DNA of 64,000 nucleotides from contig JAHBSF010000004.1 of NCBI GenBank assembly GCA_019639255.1, positions 1-64,000 on the forward strand, in the 5' to 3' direction. This DNA is from Acidobacteriota bacterium (GTDB taxonomy: Bacteria > Acidobacteriota > Blastocatellia > RBC074). Shown here piece after piece: positions 43,453-53,300 of this stretch; the first letter of the stretch is position 1, and every line of letters begins with the position of its first letter. A program made the position numbers and the translations under genes. The notes under the pieces are model-generated. The model saw nothing but the letters and a program-made list of their open reading frames with translations, searched no databases and was not told where the DNA came from.

Positions 43453-44844
43453 TCAATTCAGCCTTTTCAGCTTGTTGAGTCCGTTAAACGCCGCCGCCTT
43501 GTAACATTCGGCAAGCGTCGGGTAGTTGAATACGGTATCGACGAAATAATCCACCGTGCCCTTCAGGATCAGCACCGCCTGACCTATGTGCAGTATTTCG
43601 GAAGCCCCCTCGCCTATGATGTGCACGCCGAGAATTTCCTTTGTTTCACGATGGAAGATGATCTTGAGACGGCCCGTAGTGTCGCCGCGAATCTGGCCGC
43701 GCGCGATTTCGCGGTAATAGGCTACGCCGACTTCATACGGAACATCCTCGTCGGTGAGCTGTTCTTCCGTCTTTCCGACGAACGAAATTTCCGGGATCGT
43801 GTAAATGCCGTAGGGATAGTTTTCCGGCTCGGTGCGCACTTCGGCGCCGAACGCGCGGCCGACTGCAATACGTCCCTGTTCCATGGAAACGGAGGCAAGC
43901 GACGGGAACCCTATCACGTCGCCGACGGCGTATATATGCGGCGTAGCGGTGCGGTATTCGGCGTCCACCGCAATGCGGCCGCGCGAGTCGGATTCAAGTC
44001 CTGCGGCGGCCAGATTCAGATCGTCTACATTGCCCTGGCGGCCTATGGCGTAAAGCAGCGCGTCGCCCGAAATTTTCTTCCGGCTTTCGAGGTTTGCAAT
44101 CACGGTCCCGTCGGGCGCCTCTTCCACGCTTTGCACTTCCTCGCCGAGCCGGAGCGTTACGCGGCTGTCGCGCAGGTGATAACACAGCGCCTCGATCATT
44201 TCCTGATCAGCGAATTCCAGCAGGCGCGGACACTTCTCGATCAGGATCACGCGCACGCCGAGTGCGGCGAACATGGATGTATATTCCACTCCTATGACTC
44301 CGCCGCCCACGACTATGAGCGATTTCGGAATCTCGGGCAGATCCATTATGTGATCGCTCGACACTATCGTGCGGTTGTTGAGCGGAACCTGTTCGGATAC
44401 GGCGGGCCGCGTGCCTGCGGCAATGACTACGAACTCAGACGCGAACTCGGAAACTCCGCGCGAATTCTCTATGCGTATTCGATGAGGATCGAGAAAACTT
44501 GCTGTGCCTGTCAACAGATCGATGCCGTTGCGCGAAAGCTGCGCGCGCGTGACGTCGATTTCGGTCTTTATTACGTGCTGCACGCGGAAGGAAAGATCCG
44601 CCATCGAGATCTTTTCCTTGACGCGGTAGTTCATGCCGTAGATGGACTGGTACTGATAGCCGGAAAGATGCATGACGGCTTCACGCATCGTCTTGGACGG
44701 AATGGTTCCGGTGTTGACGCTGGCGCCGCCGACGACCTCGCGCTTCTCGACTACGGCTACCCGCTTGCCGAGTTTCGCCCCCTGTATGGCTGCGCGCTGT
44801 CCGGCGGGGCCGGAACCGATCACGATCAGATCGTAGTCCTGCAT
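43453..44844 (-). CDS. sthA: Soluble pyridine nucleotide transhydrogenase (SthA-like)
   Basis: This 463-residue flavoprotein interconverts NADH and NADPH. It has FAD-binding YDLIVIGSGPAGQRAAIQGAKLGKRVAVVEK, then GGASVNTGTIPSKTMREAV, where dihydrolipoamide dehydrogenases have the CxxxxC disulfide. Both cysteines are missing here, as is usual in SthA, so a disulfide reductase role is unlikely. LIVVGGGVIGVEYTSMFAALG is the NAD(P) fold, and HIYAVGDVIGFPSLASVSMEQGRIA the second FAD contact. Complete C-terminal dimer domain. Confidence 0.88.
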   Translation of the reverse strand: MQDYDLIVIGSGPAGQRAAIQGAKLGKRVAVVEKREVVGGASVNTGTIPSKTMREAVMHLSGYQYQSIYGMNYRVKEKISMADLSFRVQHVIKTEIDVTRAQLSRNGIDLLTGTASFLDPHRIRIENSRGVSEFASEFVVIAAGTRPAVSEQVPLNNRTIVSSDHIMDLPEIPKSLIVVGGGVIGVEYTSMFAALGVRVILIEKCPRLLEFADQEMIEALCYHLRDSRVTLRLGEEVQSVEEAPDGTVIANLESRKKISGDALLYAIGRQGNVDDLNLAAAGLESDSRGRIAVDAEYRTATPHIYAVGDVIGFPSLASVSMEQGRIAVGRAFGAEVRTEPENYPYGIYTIPEISFVGKTEEQLTDEDVPYEVGVAYYREIARGQIRGDTTGRLKIIFHRETKEILGVHIIGEGASEILHIGQAVLILKGTVDYFVDTVFNYPTLAECYKAAAFNGLNKLKRLN

Positions 44845-45236
44845 GCTCGATCGCCCCCTTTACATCTCGATCCGCGAGTCGTCAGTGTGTTGCCGCCAAA
44901 CTGGTGCTTTTTAATCAACAATGATTCGCGTTTGCTCATTGCTGTTTTCAGGGTTGACAGGATAGCGGGTTACGGCGATTTTGACCAGATATGACGAACA
45001 TTGGTCGCTGCTGCGACCTGCCAGTGATCCAGTTTTCCTAAGTGCAGGATCTCCGCTCACCGCGCCGTAAACGTGGAATCGAGGCATGAAACTTCCCTGA
45101 TGCCTGCCCGCGTTGTCGCTGTGTACAAACATAAATACACAGAGTTTTTTAGGTTTTTCCGTTTACTCTCTTCACTTCCCAAACAACTTTGTTTACTATG
45201 CGCTTATCCATAAACAACTTTTGTGGATATAGTCAG
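44845..45236. other. Intergenic stretch before MITE-like element
   Basis: I see no convincing gene here. A minus-strand frame at 44911-45132 (73 codons) has no ribosome binding site or family match. At 45185-45196 AACTTTGTTTAC repeats 12 bases of the terminal inverted repeat of the neighbouring element, which suggests a relic of another copy. Confidence 0.5.
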
Positions 45237-45618
45237 TACTCTGTAAACAAAGTTTCTTGATTGTCTAAATCAGACCACGAAACATCGGGACAAAATACTG
45301 GGTACGCACGCGCCCTCGCGTGCGTTCGGCGGCGAATTAAAGCACGCGAGGGCGCGTGCGTACCCGGTTGCGGACTCCGTTGTGTGTACCATTCTGCTGT
45401 GGATTGACTTAGGCCGCGGTAGCGGCGAAAGACCTGTAGCCCAGGGCGTAAGCCCTGGGTAAGTGTAGAGAAGCGGCGCCAGCCCCGGAGGGGCGGAAGA
45501 TCTTTCGCCCTTTCAGGGCTTGAACCTTCTTTTTCTGCTGACCTGGCGCTCACGCACCAGGCTACAGATCTTTCGCCGCTCCGCGGCTGAAAAATCAAGA
45601 AACTTTGTTTACAGAGTA
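45237..45618. mobile_element. MITE-like element with 24-bp terminal inverted repeats
   Basis: The ends 45237-45260 (TACTCTGTAAACAAAG...) and 45595-45618 are exact inverted repeats of 24 bases. GTCAG flanks both sides (45232-45236 and 45619-45623), consistent with a 5-bp target duplication. The 382-base interior has no transposase and holds several GC-rich hairpins, including a 24-bp perfect palindrome and GGGCGTAAGCCC-type stems. It should depend on a transposase encoded elsewhere. Confidence 0.75.
45300..45365. repeat. Perfect 24-bp inverted repeat inside the MITE-like element
   Basis: Arms 45300-45323 (GGGTACGCACGCGCCC...) and 45342-45365 are exact inverse copies with an 18-base loop. Further stems follow at 45440-45459 (CCCAGGGC-GTAA-GCCCTGGG) and near 45542-45562. 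Confidence 0.85.
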
Positions 45619-45704
45619 GTCAGTCGTCGCTGAATAATATTTAAGATCGGCCACGGTAGAGTAAGTACACCGTAAACAAACAGCAATTCCCGGTTTAGAA
45701 AGAA

Positions 45705-45782
45705 AGAGAGATAACGGAACAAACGGAAATACTCCGTCTTTCCGTGATTTTCCTTTCATTTCGTTTGTTCGGTTATCTCTAG
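45705..45782. repeat. Long-arm palindromic element, family A, copy 8 (short)
   Basis: AGAGAGATAACGGAACAAACG at 45705 is mirrored, with one change, by the arm ending near 45782; the interior is shortened. It lies 87 bases after the MITE-like element and upstream of the first Cys-rich membrane protein gene. Confidence 0.82.
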
Positions 45783-45889
45783 TCTCACGTTGTGCACCAA
45801 TCTCGTCAGGGTCGATTCAGGAGGGGGCCGACGGATATTAGCCGGGGGCAACGAGCCGGAATGCGTTCAAATGAAAGGTAAAACTGACC

Positions 45890-46222
45890 ATGAAGCGGAA
45901 ACTTGCTCGAGTCATGATGGGTATTCTCGTGGGCGCCGGCCTCGTCTACGGCAGCACCATCGTCTACCAGGCAGCGGCCAACGATGGTGTTTGGGACAGC
46001 CTGGGCATATTGTGCAGGATCTCGATCATAGTCTGGCTGCTGTCTCTACCGTTTATCTTCGCTGCGTGGGGACGCTGCTATAGAGCGTGCAACAACGACC
46101 CCTTTCCCGATGGTTGCCGGTCGGGTTGTGAGGCGTTGTGGGGAGGACTATTTTTACTGGAGACCCTTCTGCTCAGTATCATTTGCGGGGCCATTAAATT
46201 CCCCCCGTCGCCTCCAGGCTAA
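45890..46222 (+). CDS. Small three-helix membrane protein with CX3C-X8-CX3C loop, paralogue 1
   Basis: This 110-residue protein has three membrane helices (residues about 8-27, 39-60 and 84-103). Between helices 2 and 3 is CYRAC, eight residues, CRSGC: two CX3C pairs. No family is recognised. The next gene encodes a protein of the same size, topology and motif, so the pair is a duplication. The loop may bind metal or form disulfides; its side of the membrane is not clear. AAAGGT precedes the ATG. Confidence 0.65.
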   Translation: MKRKLARVMMGILVGAGLVYGSTIVYQAAANDGVWDSLGILCRISIIVWLLSLPFIFAAWGRCYRACNNDPFPDGCRSGCEALWGGLFLLETLLLSIICGAIKFPPSPPG

Positions 46223-46269
46223 CAGAATGAATACTAATTCCGTCTCAGAAGACCAGAGGCTCGCAAAAG

Positions 46270-46614
46270 ATGAAGCCGAATCGTGCCAAGTACATTGCCG
46301 TCATGTCTGCGGGAGTAACCGTCCTGTTCGTTAGCGCGATGTTAACCCTTCGCACGCTGCATCAGCAGGCAGCGCCGGGATCGGGAGACAGCGTCTGGAG
46401 GGATGTTTGCTTCGGTATCCTGATGGGCATGTTTATTATTATCCTGTCTCTGGGCTATGCCTGTATTGTGCGCTGTGACCGTAAACCCGAGCAAGAGCAG
46501 GAACGTTGCAAGTGGCGCTGCGTCATAATCGCGACAGCCTTATCGGCGCTGCTATTCTTGCTGACGATTTTGTTTTGCGCCCCACCGTCGCTTCCCTCCG
46601 GTCCCGGCCTGTGA
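46270..46614 (+). CDS. Small three-helix membrane protein with CX3C-X10-CX3C loop, paralogue 2
   Basis: This 114-residue protein has helices at about 8-28, 45-66 and 84-104. The loop between helices 2 and 3 carries CIVRC, ten residues, CKWRC. Overall identity to the upstream protein is low except for layout and cysteines, so the cysteine pattern seems to be what is retained. Both end in a short Pro-rich tail (PPSPPG, PPSLPSGPGL). Gap to the upstream gene is 47 bases, so they are probably one operon. After it, 46615-46901 shows nothing I can name. Confidence 0.62.
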   Translation: MKPNRAKYIAVMSAGVTVLFVSAMLTLRTLHQQAAPGSGDSVWRDVCFGILMGMFIIILSLGYACIVRCDRKPEQEQERCKWRCVIIATALSALLFLLTILFCAPPSLPSGPGL

Positions 46615-46901
46615 TTTCGCTGATTCCATCCTGCTGAGCGTCGAATACCAGCAATAGTGGTTTGGCTCCTCCTTTCCTCCCCGCTTGACTCTTTCAGTTC
46701 CCATCGGTCCCTGTGTCGCACTTTGAATTACCCCCTGAATTCCACGGTTATCTTAATGTTTCCAATACCATCCACTTTGATTTAGACTATCCATCATCGA
46801 CGGAACCGATCTGTCTCAAAATGCGTATAACCGGCTTGCTTGTTTAATCGTACCGATGGAATGGCGCGGGCCTGCGCTCCGCCCTTGAGGCTACACACAC
46901 C

Positions 46902-49900
46902 ATGAAAAGACTCACTTGCGCGCTCCTTACGGCGCTCGCTGCCGCGAGCTTGGCCGTTGCCCAGTCCCCGACCGGGCAATCCCCTACCCTGTTTCAACGC
47001 CCGACCGTCAACCGGACGCATATCGCATTCGCCTACGCGGGCGATCTGTGGATCGTGGCGCGCGCGGGCGGCGATGCGCGCCGCCTGACCACGGGCGTCG
47101 GCATCGAAACCAATCCGGCGTTTTCCCCCGACGGATCCATGATCGCCTTCACGGGGCAGTACGACGGGAATACGGACGTTTACGTAGTCCCGGCTGCCGG
47201 GGGAGTGCCGAAGCGTTTGACCTGGCATCCGGGTCCGGATCGCGCTGCGGGATGGACGCCCGACGGCCGCAGGGTGCTGTTTTCCTCGCCGCGCGCAAGT
47301 TACTCCAACTTCCAGAGGCTCTACACCATCGGCCTCGACGGCGGCCAGCCGCAGGAAGTGCCGCTGCCTCTCGCCGTAGAAGGAGCGTTTTCGCCCGACG
47401 GTTCTATGATTGCCTATCAGCCGCTCGATCAATGGCAGCCCGACTGGAAGCGTTATCGGGGCGGGCAGACCGCCCGTGTATGGATTGCGCGGCTGTCGGA
47501 TTCGGTGATCGAAAAGCTCCCGCGCGAAAATTCCAACGATCGCAACCCGATGTGGGTTGGCGACACGGTTTATTTCCTCTCGGACCGGCAGGGACCGGTG
47601 ACGATTTATTCCTACGACACAAAAACCAAACGCCTGGAAACCGTAATCCCGACGACGAACCTGGACATCAAGTCGGCTTCCGCGACTTCCGATGCAATCG
47701 TGTATGAGCGGTTCGGAACCATTCATCTGTATGATCTGAAATCGAAGAAGTCCCAGCCCGTTCAGATACGTCTGGCGGGCGATATGGCTTCGGTGCGACC
47801 GCGATTTGAAAAAGTCGGCAATGCGATAGCGAACGCGAGGCTTTCGCCCACGGGGGCGCGTGCAGTGTTTGAGGCGCGCGGCGAAATCCTCACCGTACCG
47901 GCCGAAAAGGGCGATCCGCGCAACCTCACGCGCACGCCCGGAGTGATGGAGCGCGATCCGGCCTGGTCGCCCGATGGACGCTGGATTGCCTACTTCTCCG
48001 AAGAATCCGGCGAATATGCGCTGCATCTGAGAGATCAGACCGGTATGGGCGAGGTCAAAAAGATTTCGCTCGGCGAGCCGCCCTCGTTTTTCTATTCGCC
48101 CACGTGGTCGCCCGACAGCAAAAAAATCGCATTCACCGACAAGCGCCTGAATCTTTGGTACGTAGAGATTGAAAAAGGCGCTCCGGTGAAGATAGACAAA
48201 AATCCCTTCGGACTGCGCGACAGTGTGCTGGCGCCCGAGTGGTCGCCCGACAGCCGGTGGATTGCATACATCAAGCAGTTGGACAACGTATTGCGCGCCG
48301 TGCACGTTTATTCGCTGGAAGATGCGAAATGGCATCAGGTGACCGACGGTATGAGCGATGCGCGGCATGCCGTGTTCGACAAAAACGGCAAGTATCTTTA
48401 CTTCACCGCCAGCACGAATCTGGGCCCCGCGTTCAGCTTCGCCGAAATGTCTACGTTTCCGCATCAATCCACGCGCAGCGTTTACGCCGTAGTCCTGCGC
48501 AATGACCTGCCGTCGCCCATTGCGCCCGAAAGCGACGAAGAGAAGGTGTCCGAAGTAAAGCCCGAGGCAAAGCCCGAAGAGAAGAAAGAAGAGAAGAAAG
48601 AAGCGGCTCCCGCCGACAAGCCTGCGGATAAACCGGCCGAAGCTGCGCCGGCCGCCGCCCGGCCTGCGGCAAAGAAGGAAGCCGAGCCCGTGCGGATCGA
48701 CTTTGAGAGCATTTCGCAGCGGATAATTGCGCTCCCGATACCGCAGCGAAACATAGCGGGACTTGTCGCCGGCAAGGCGATGAACTTCTACATTGCGGAA
48801 TTTCCGCCGCCCGCGCCCGGCGCGCCTCCGGGCCTCGTCATACAGAAGTACGATCTGGAGAAGCGCAAGCTCGACAAGGTTGTAGAGGGCGTGTCGGCGT
48901 TCGAGGTTTCAGCCAACGGCGAAAAGATGCTCTTTCGTCAGGGGCCGAACTGGACGATTGCTTCTACGGCGGCGCCTCTGCGTCCGGGCGAGGGCAGGTT
49001 GAGAACCGCAGATATGGAAGTCTGGGTCGATCCGAAGGCCGAGTGGCGGCAGATGTACAAGGAGATCTGGCGCTCGGAGCGCGACTTCTTCTACGATCGC
49101 AACGCGCACGGACTCGATCTGAAAGCGGCTGAAAAGCTGTATGAACCTTATGTAGATGCGATTGCGCATCGCGAAGATCTGAACTATCTGTTCCGCGAAA
49201 TGCTCAATCAGTTGACCGTCGGGCATATGTTCATCGGCGGCGGCGACGCGCCGCGCCCTAACTTCGTGCCCACGGGGCTGCTCGGCGCCGATTACACCGT
49301 CGAGAACGGACGTTACCGCTTCGCCAGAATTTACGACGGCGAAAGCTGGAACCCGCAACTGCGCGCTCCGCTCACCCAGCCCGGCGTGAACGTAAAACAG
49401 GGCGAGTACCTGATAGCGGTAAACGGGCAGGAAGTAACCGGGAACGACAGCGTATACCGGTTCTTTGAAGCGAGGGCAAACAAGCAGGTAGTCATCAAGG
49501 TAGGTCCAAATCCGGACGGCAGCAACGCGCGCGAGGTGACCGTAGTGCCGGCGCCGAGCGAAACGGCGCTGCGCAATCTGGCCTGGATCGAGGGCAATCG
49601 CCGCAAGGTGGACGAGATGAGCGGCGGGAAACTGGCGTATGTTTACGTCCCGAATACGAGCGGCGGCGGATATGACAGTTTCAACCGTTATTTCTTCTCG
49701 CAGACCAACCGCGACGGCGCCGTCATAGACGAGCGGTTCAACAGCGGCGGGGCGCTTGCGGATTACATCGTAGAGTACCTTTCGCGACCGCTGCTGAATT
49801 TCATTCATTTCCGCGAAGGGCGCGACATTCCGACGCCGCTCGGAGCGATATACGGGCCGAAGGCCATGATCATCAACGAAATGGCTGGATCGGGCGGCGA

Positions 49901-50270
49901 CGCGCTCCCGTGGTATTTCCGCAAAATGCAGATCGGCAAACTCATCGGCACGCGCACGTGGGGCGGGCTTGTGGCGTCGTTTCAGGCCCCGCAGATGATG
50001 GACGGCGGATTTGCCACGGCGCCGGACGCAGCAATCTACGGACTCAACGGCGAATGGGAAGTCGAAAACGTGGGCGTAGCGCCGGACATAGAGGTGGATT
50101 TCAATCCCGCGCAGTGGCGGCAGGGACGCGATCCGCAGCTCGAAAAGGCCGTCGAAGTGCTGATGGAGGAATTGAAACGCAATCCACGCCCGCAGTACAA
50201 ACGGCCGCCCTTTCCGAATTATCATAACGGGCGTCCGGCGGCTGCCGGTTCGTCGGGCAACGGGAACTGA
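46902..50270 (+). CDS. Tricorn-like S41 protease, paralogue 1
   Basis: This 1122-residue protein has a signal peptide (MKRLTCALLTALAAASLAVAQ), then a beta-propeller built of PD40/WD40-like repeats (FSPDGSMIAFTG, WSPDGRWIAYFS, WSPDSKKIAFTD). A long Glu/Lys/Ala/Pro linker follows around 545-600. The second half holds a tricorn core domain with VGHM (His candidate), a PDZ segment (QPGVNVKQGEYLIAVNGQEV), and the S41 nucleophile motif AGSGGD near 994-999, then VENVGVAPDIEVD with the Glu. The secreted location differs from the cytosolic archaeal tricorn. First of three tandem paralogues; all catalytic motifs look intact. Confidence 0.92.
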   Translation: MKRLTCALLTALAAASLAVAQSPTGQSPTLFQRPTVNRTHIAFAYAGDLWIVARAGGDARRLTTGVGIETNPAFSPDGSMIAFTGQYDGNTDVYVVPAAGGVPKRLTWHPGPDRAAGWTPDGRRVLFSSPRASYSNFQRLYTIGLDGGQPQEVPLPLAVEGAFSPDGSMIAYQPLDQWQPDWKRYRGGQTARVWIARLSDSVIEKLPRENSNDRNPMWVGDTVYFLSDRQGPVTIYSYDTKTKRLETVIPTTNLDIKSASATSDAIVYERFGTIHLYDLKSKKSQPVQIRLAGDMASVRPRFEKVGNAIANARLSPTGARAVFEARGEILTVPAEKGDPRNLTRTPGVMERDPAWSPDGRWIAYFSEESGEYALHLRDQTGMGEVKKISLGEPPSFFYSPTWSPDSKKIAFTDKRLNLWYVEIEKGAPVKIDKNPFGLRDSVLAPEWSPDSRWIAYIKQLDNVLRAVHVYSLEDAKWHQVTDGMSDARHAVFDKNGKYLYFTASTNLGPAFSFAEMSTFPHQSTRSVYAVVLRNDLPSPIAPESDEEKVSEVKPEAKPEEKKEEKKEAAPADKPADKPAEAAPAAARPAAKKEAEPVRIDFESISQRIIALPIPQRNIAGLVAGKAMNFYIAEFPPPAPGAPPGLVIQKYDLEKRKLDKVVEGVSAFEVSANGEKMLFRQGPNWTIASTAAPLRPGEGRLRTADMEVWVDPKAEWRQMYKEIWRSERDFFYDRNAHGLDLKAAEKLYEPYVDAIAHREDLNYLFREMLNQLTVGHMFIGGGDAPRPNFVPTGLLGADYTVENGRYRFARIYDGESWNPQLRAPLTQPGVNVKQGEYLIAVNGQEVTGNDSVYRFFEARANKQVVIKVGPNPDGSNAREVTVVPAPSETALRNLAWIEGNRRKVDEMSGGKLAYVYVPNTSGGGYDSFNRYFFSQTNRDGAVIDERFNSGGALADYIVEYLSRPLLNFIHFREGRDIPTPLGAIYGPKAMIINEMAGSGGDALPWYFRKMQIGKLIGTRTWGGLVASFQAPQMMDGGFATAPDAAIYGLNGEWEVENVGVAPDIEVDFNPAQWRQGRDPQLEKAVEVLMEELKRNPRPQYKRPPFPNYHNGRPAAAGSSGNGN

Positions 50271-50274
50271 AGCA

Positions 50275-50372
50275 GGATGACGGAACAGACGAAATAAAAC
50301 GAAACAAACGAAACAAACGGAAAGAATACTGTTTCGTTTGTTTCGTTTCATTTCGTTTGTTCCGTCATCTCT
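50275..50372. repeat. Long-arm palindromic element, family A, copy 9
   Basis: Arms start GGATGACGGAACAGACGAAA and end as the inverse at 50372; both have GATGACGG where most copies have GATAACGG. The centre AAACGGAAAGAATACTG is shared with copy 10, which lies on the other side of the next gene. Confidence 0.9.
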
Positions 50373-50394
50373 CTTCCTTTCGGGGGAACACAGG

Positions 50395-53300
50395 ATGAAA
50401 AGAATCACTATCGTATTACTGCTGCTTTTATGCGCGCCTCTGCTTGTGTGGGGGCAACAACCTCTGCTGATGCGCAATCCGACGCTCAGCCGGACGCACA
50501 TAGTATTTTCGTACGCCGGGGATCTTTGGATCGTAGGGCGCGACGGGGGCGAGGCGAGCCGGTTGACTACGGGCGTAGGCAACGAATCCAATCCGATATT
50601 TTCGCCCGACGGTCAGTGGATCGCGTTCACGGGCGAATACGACGGCAATGTGGATGTATACATCGTGCCGGCTGCGGGCGGCGTGCCGAAGCGCATGACC
50701 TGGCATCCGGGCGCAGACAACCTGGCGGGATGGACGCCGGACGGCAAGAGCCTGCTTTTCGCATCGCAGCGCGAATCGACTTCGGGCCGTTTTGACCGGC
50801 TCTTTACGATGCCGATAGACGGGGCGCTCCCCGTAGCCCTGCCGCTGCCTATGGGTTTTGAGGGCGCGTATTCTCCCGACGCTTCGCGCATAGCCTACGT
50901 ACCGCTGCAGCGCGGATTCCAGGCCTGGAAGCGTTATCGCGGCGGGATGACGACGCCGATATGGATCGCCAATCTCAGCGATTCGTCCATAGAAAAGCTT
51001 CCGCGCGAAAACTCCAACGACTTCGATCCCATGTGGATCGGAGACCGCGTGTTTTTCCTCTCGGACCGCAACGGTCCGATCACGCTGTTTGCCTACGATA
51101 CAAAAACAAAGAGCGTCACACCCGCGATTGCGAACAATGGTCTGGACATCAAGTCGGCGTCGGCCGGGCCGGATGCGATCGTTTACGAGCAGTTCGGCTC
51201 CATAAATCTGTACGATTTGAAATCGGGCAGAACCCGCAAGATCAACGTCACGATCAATGCGGATGTTCTGACTGTGCGCCCCAGGTACGAGAAAGTTGCA
51301 CAGCGCCTGTCCAACGCTGCAATTTCGCCCACGGGCGCGCGCGCAGTATTTGAGGCGCGCGGAGAGATTCTTACGCTGCCGGCGGAAAAAGGCGATGTAA
51401 GAAACCTGACCGGCACGACAGGAACGGCCGAGCGCAACCCGTCGTGGTCGCCCGACGGACGGTGGATCGCCTATTTTTCGGATGAATCGGGCGAATACGC
51501 GCTGCATCTGAGAGATCAGACCGGACGCGGCGAAGTAAAGAAAATCCCGCTCGGCGAGCCGGCCTCGTTTTTCTACGCGCCCACGTGGTCGCCCGACAGC
51601 AAAAAGATCGCGTACTTCGACAAGCGGTTGATACTGTGGTACCTCGATATAGAGAAGGGCGCGCCTGTGAAGATCGACGCGTCGAAGCGCGGCTCGTCGT
51701 TTTCGCCGAGCTGGTCGCCCGACAGCCGGTGGATCGCCTACGTCAAACCCATAGAATCGTGGTATCGCGCGGCTTTCATTTACTCGATTGAAGAAGCCAA
51801 ATCCACTCAGGTAACCGACGGATTGAGCGATGTTGCGAACGCGACGTTTGACCGCAACGGAAAGTATCTCTACTTCACGGCATCGACCGACATCGGGCCT
51901 GCGGTATTCGGCTTCGATATGACGAGTTACCCGCACCGGCCCACGCGCAGCGTATGGGTTTGCGTGCTGCGCAAGGATCTGCCCTCGCCGCTTGCGCCCG
52001 AAAGCGATGAAGAAAAAGTCGCCGAGGAAAAACCTGCCGAAAAGAAACCCGAACCGCCGTCGAAAGAAGCACCGAAAGTCGAGATCGATTTCGACCGTAT
52101 AGGACAGCGCATAGTCGCGCTTCCGATTCCGGCGCGCAACTACGTCGGTCTTACGGCGGGCAAGGCCAACAATCTGTACATTGCGGAATTCGGCGCGCCG
52201 CCGGCCGGGCCCGGTCCCTTCGGCGCCACGCTGCATAAATACGATCTGGACAAACGCAAACTCGACAAGGTGCTCGACGGCGTCTCGGCCTGGGATCTTT
52301 CCGCAAACGGCGAGAAGATGCTCTATCGCCAGGGGCAGAACTGGTTCATCACTGGAACGGCGCAACCGCCCAAACCCGGCGAGGGCCGGCTGAGAATGGA
52401 AGACGCCGAGGTCTACGTCGATCCAAAAGCCGAATGGACGCAGATGTACCGCGAGACGTGGAGAATCGAGCGCGACTTCTTTTACGCTCCAAACTTCCAC
52501 GGCCTTGACCTCAAGGCGACCGAAAAGAAATACGAACCCTATCTCGCCGCGCTCGTACATCGCGCGGATCTGAATTACCTGTTCTCGGAAATGCTCGGCG
52601 AACTCAGCGTGGGCCATCTCTACGTTCGGGGCGGCGATTTGCCGAATCCCAACCGCGTGCCGGGCGGACTGCTCGGTGCGGACTATAAAATCGAAAACGG
52701 ACGTTACCGCTTCGCCAAAATCTACGACGGCGAGAACTGGAACCCGCAACTGCGCGCTCCGCTCACCCAACCCGGAGTGGATGTCAAGGAGGGCGATTAC
52801 CTGCTTGCGGTAAACGGGCGCGAGTTGCGCGCAGGCGACAACATTTATTCGTTCTTTGAGGCGACTGCGAACAAGCAGGTAGTCATCAGGGTAGGGCCGA
52901 ACGCCGACGGCAGCAATGCGCGCGACGTGACGGTCGTCCCCATAGGAAACGAAATCGCGTTGCGCAACCTGAACTGGGTGGAATCCAACCGCCGCAAGGT
53001 TAACGAGATGAGCGGCGGGAAGCTGGCGTATATCTACCTGCCCGATACGGCGCAGGGCGGGTATACGTTCTTCAACCGGTATTACTTCTCGCAACTGGAC
53101 AAGCAGGGCGCAGTAGTGGACGAGCGCTTCAACAGCGGCGGACAGGCGGCCGATTATGTAATCGATTACCTGCGCAAACCGCTGATGAGCTACTGGGCCG
53201 TAAGGGACGGCGAGGACTACCGCACTCCGTTCGGCACTATGCCCGGGCCGAAGACGATGCTCGTAAACGAGTATTCGGGATCGGGCGGCGACCTAATGCC

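Noticed and set aside
43453-44844. sthA as dihydrolipoamide dehydrogenase or mercuric reductase
   Set aside because: The redox cysteine pair of those enzymes is replaced by Ser-Val-Asn-Thr-Gly in GGASVNTGTIPSK.
44911-45132. 73-codon minus-strand frame upstream of sthA
   Set aside because: No ribosome binding site, no recognisable domain, mixed composition.
45233-45598. 121-codon minus-strand frame in the MITE-like element
   Set aside because: It spans terminal repeats and hairpins and has no family signature; no transposase motif is seen.
50428-53094. 888-codon minus-strand frame opposite tricorn paralogue 2, and similar long frames opposite paralogues 1 and 3
   Set aside because: Long antisense frames are expected opposite G+C-rich genes with few TA-starting codons; the plus-strand proteins have signal peptides and catalytic motifs.
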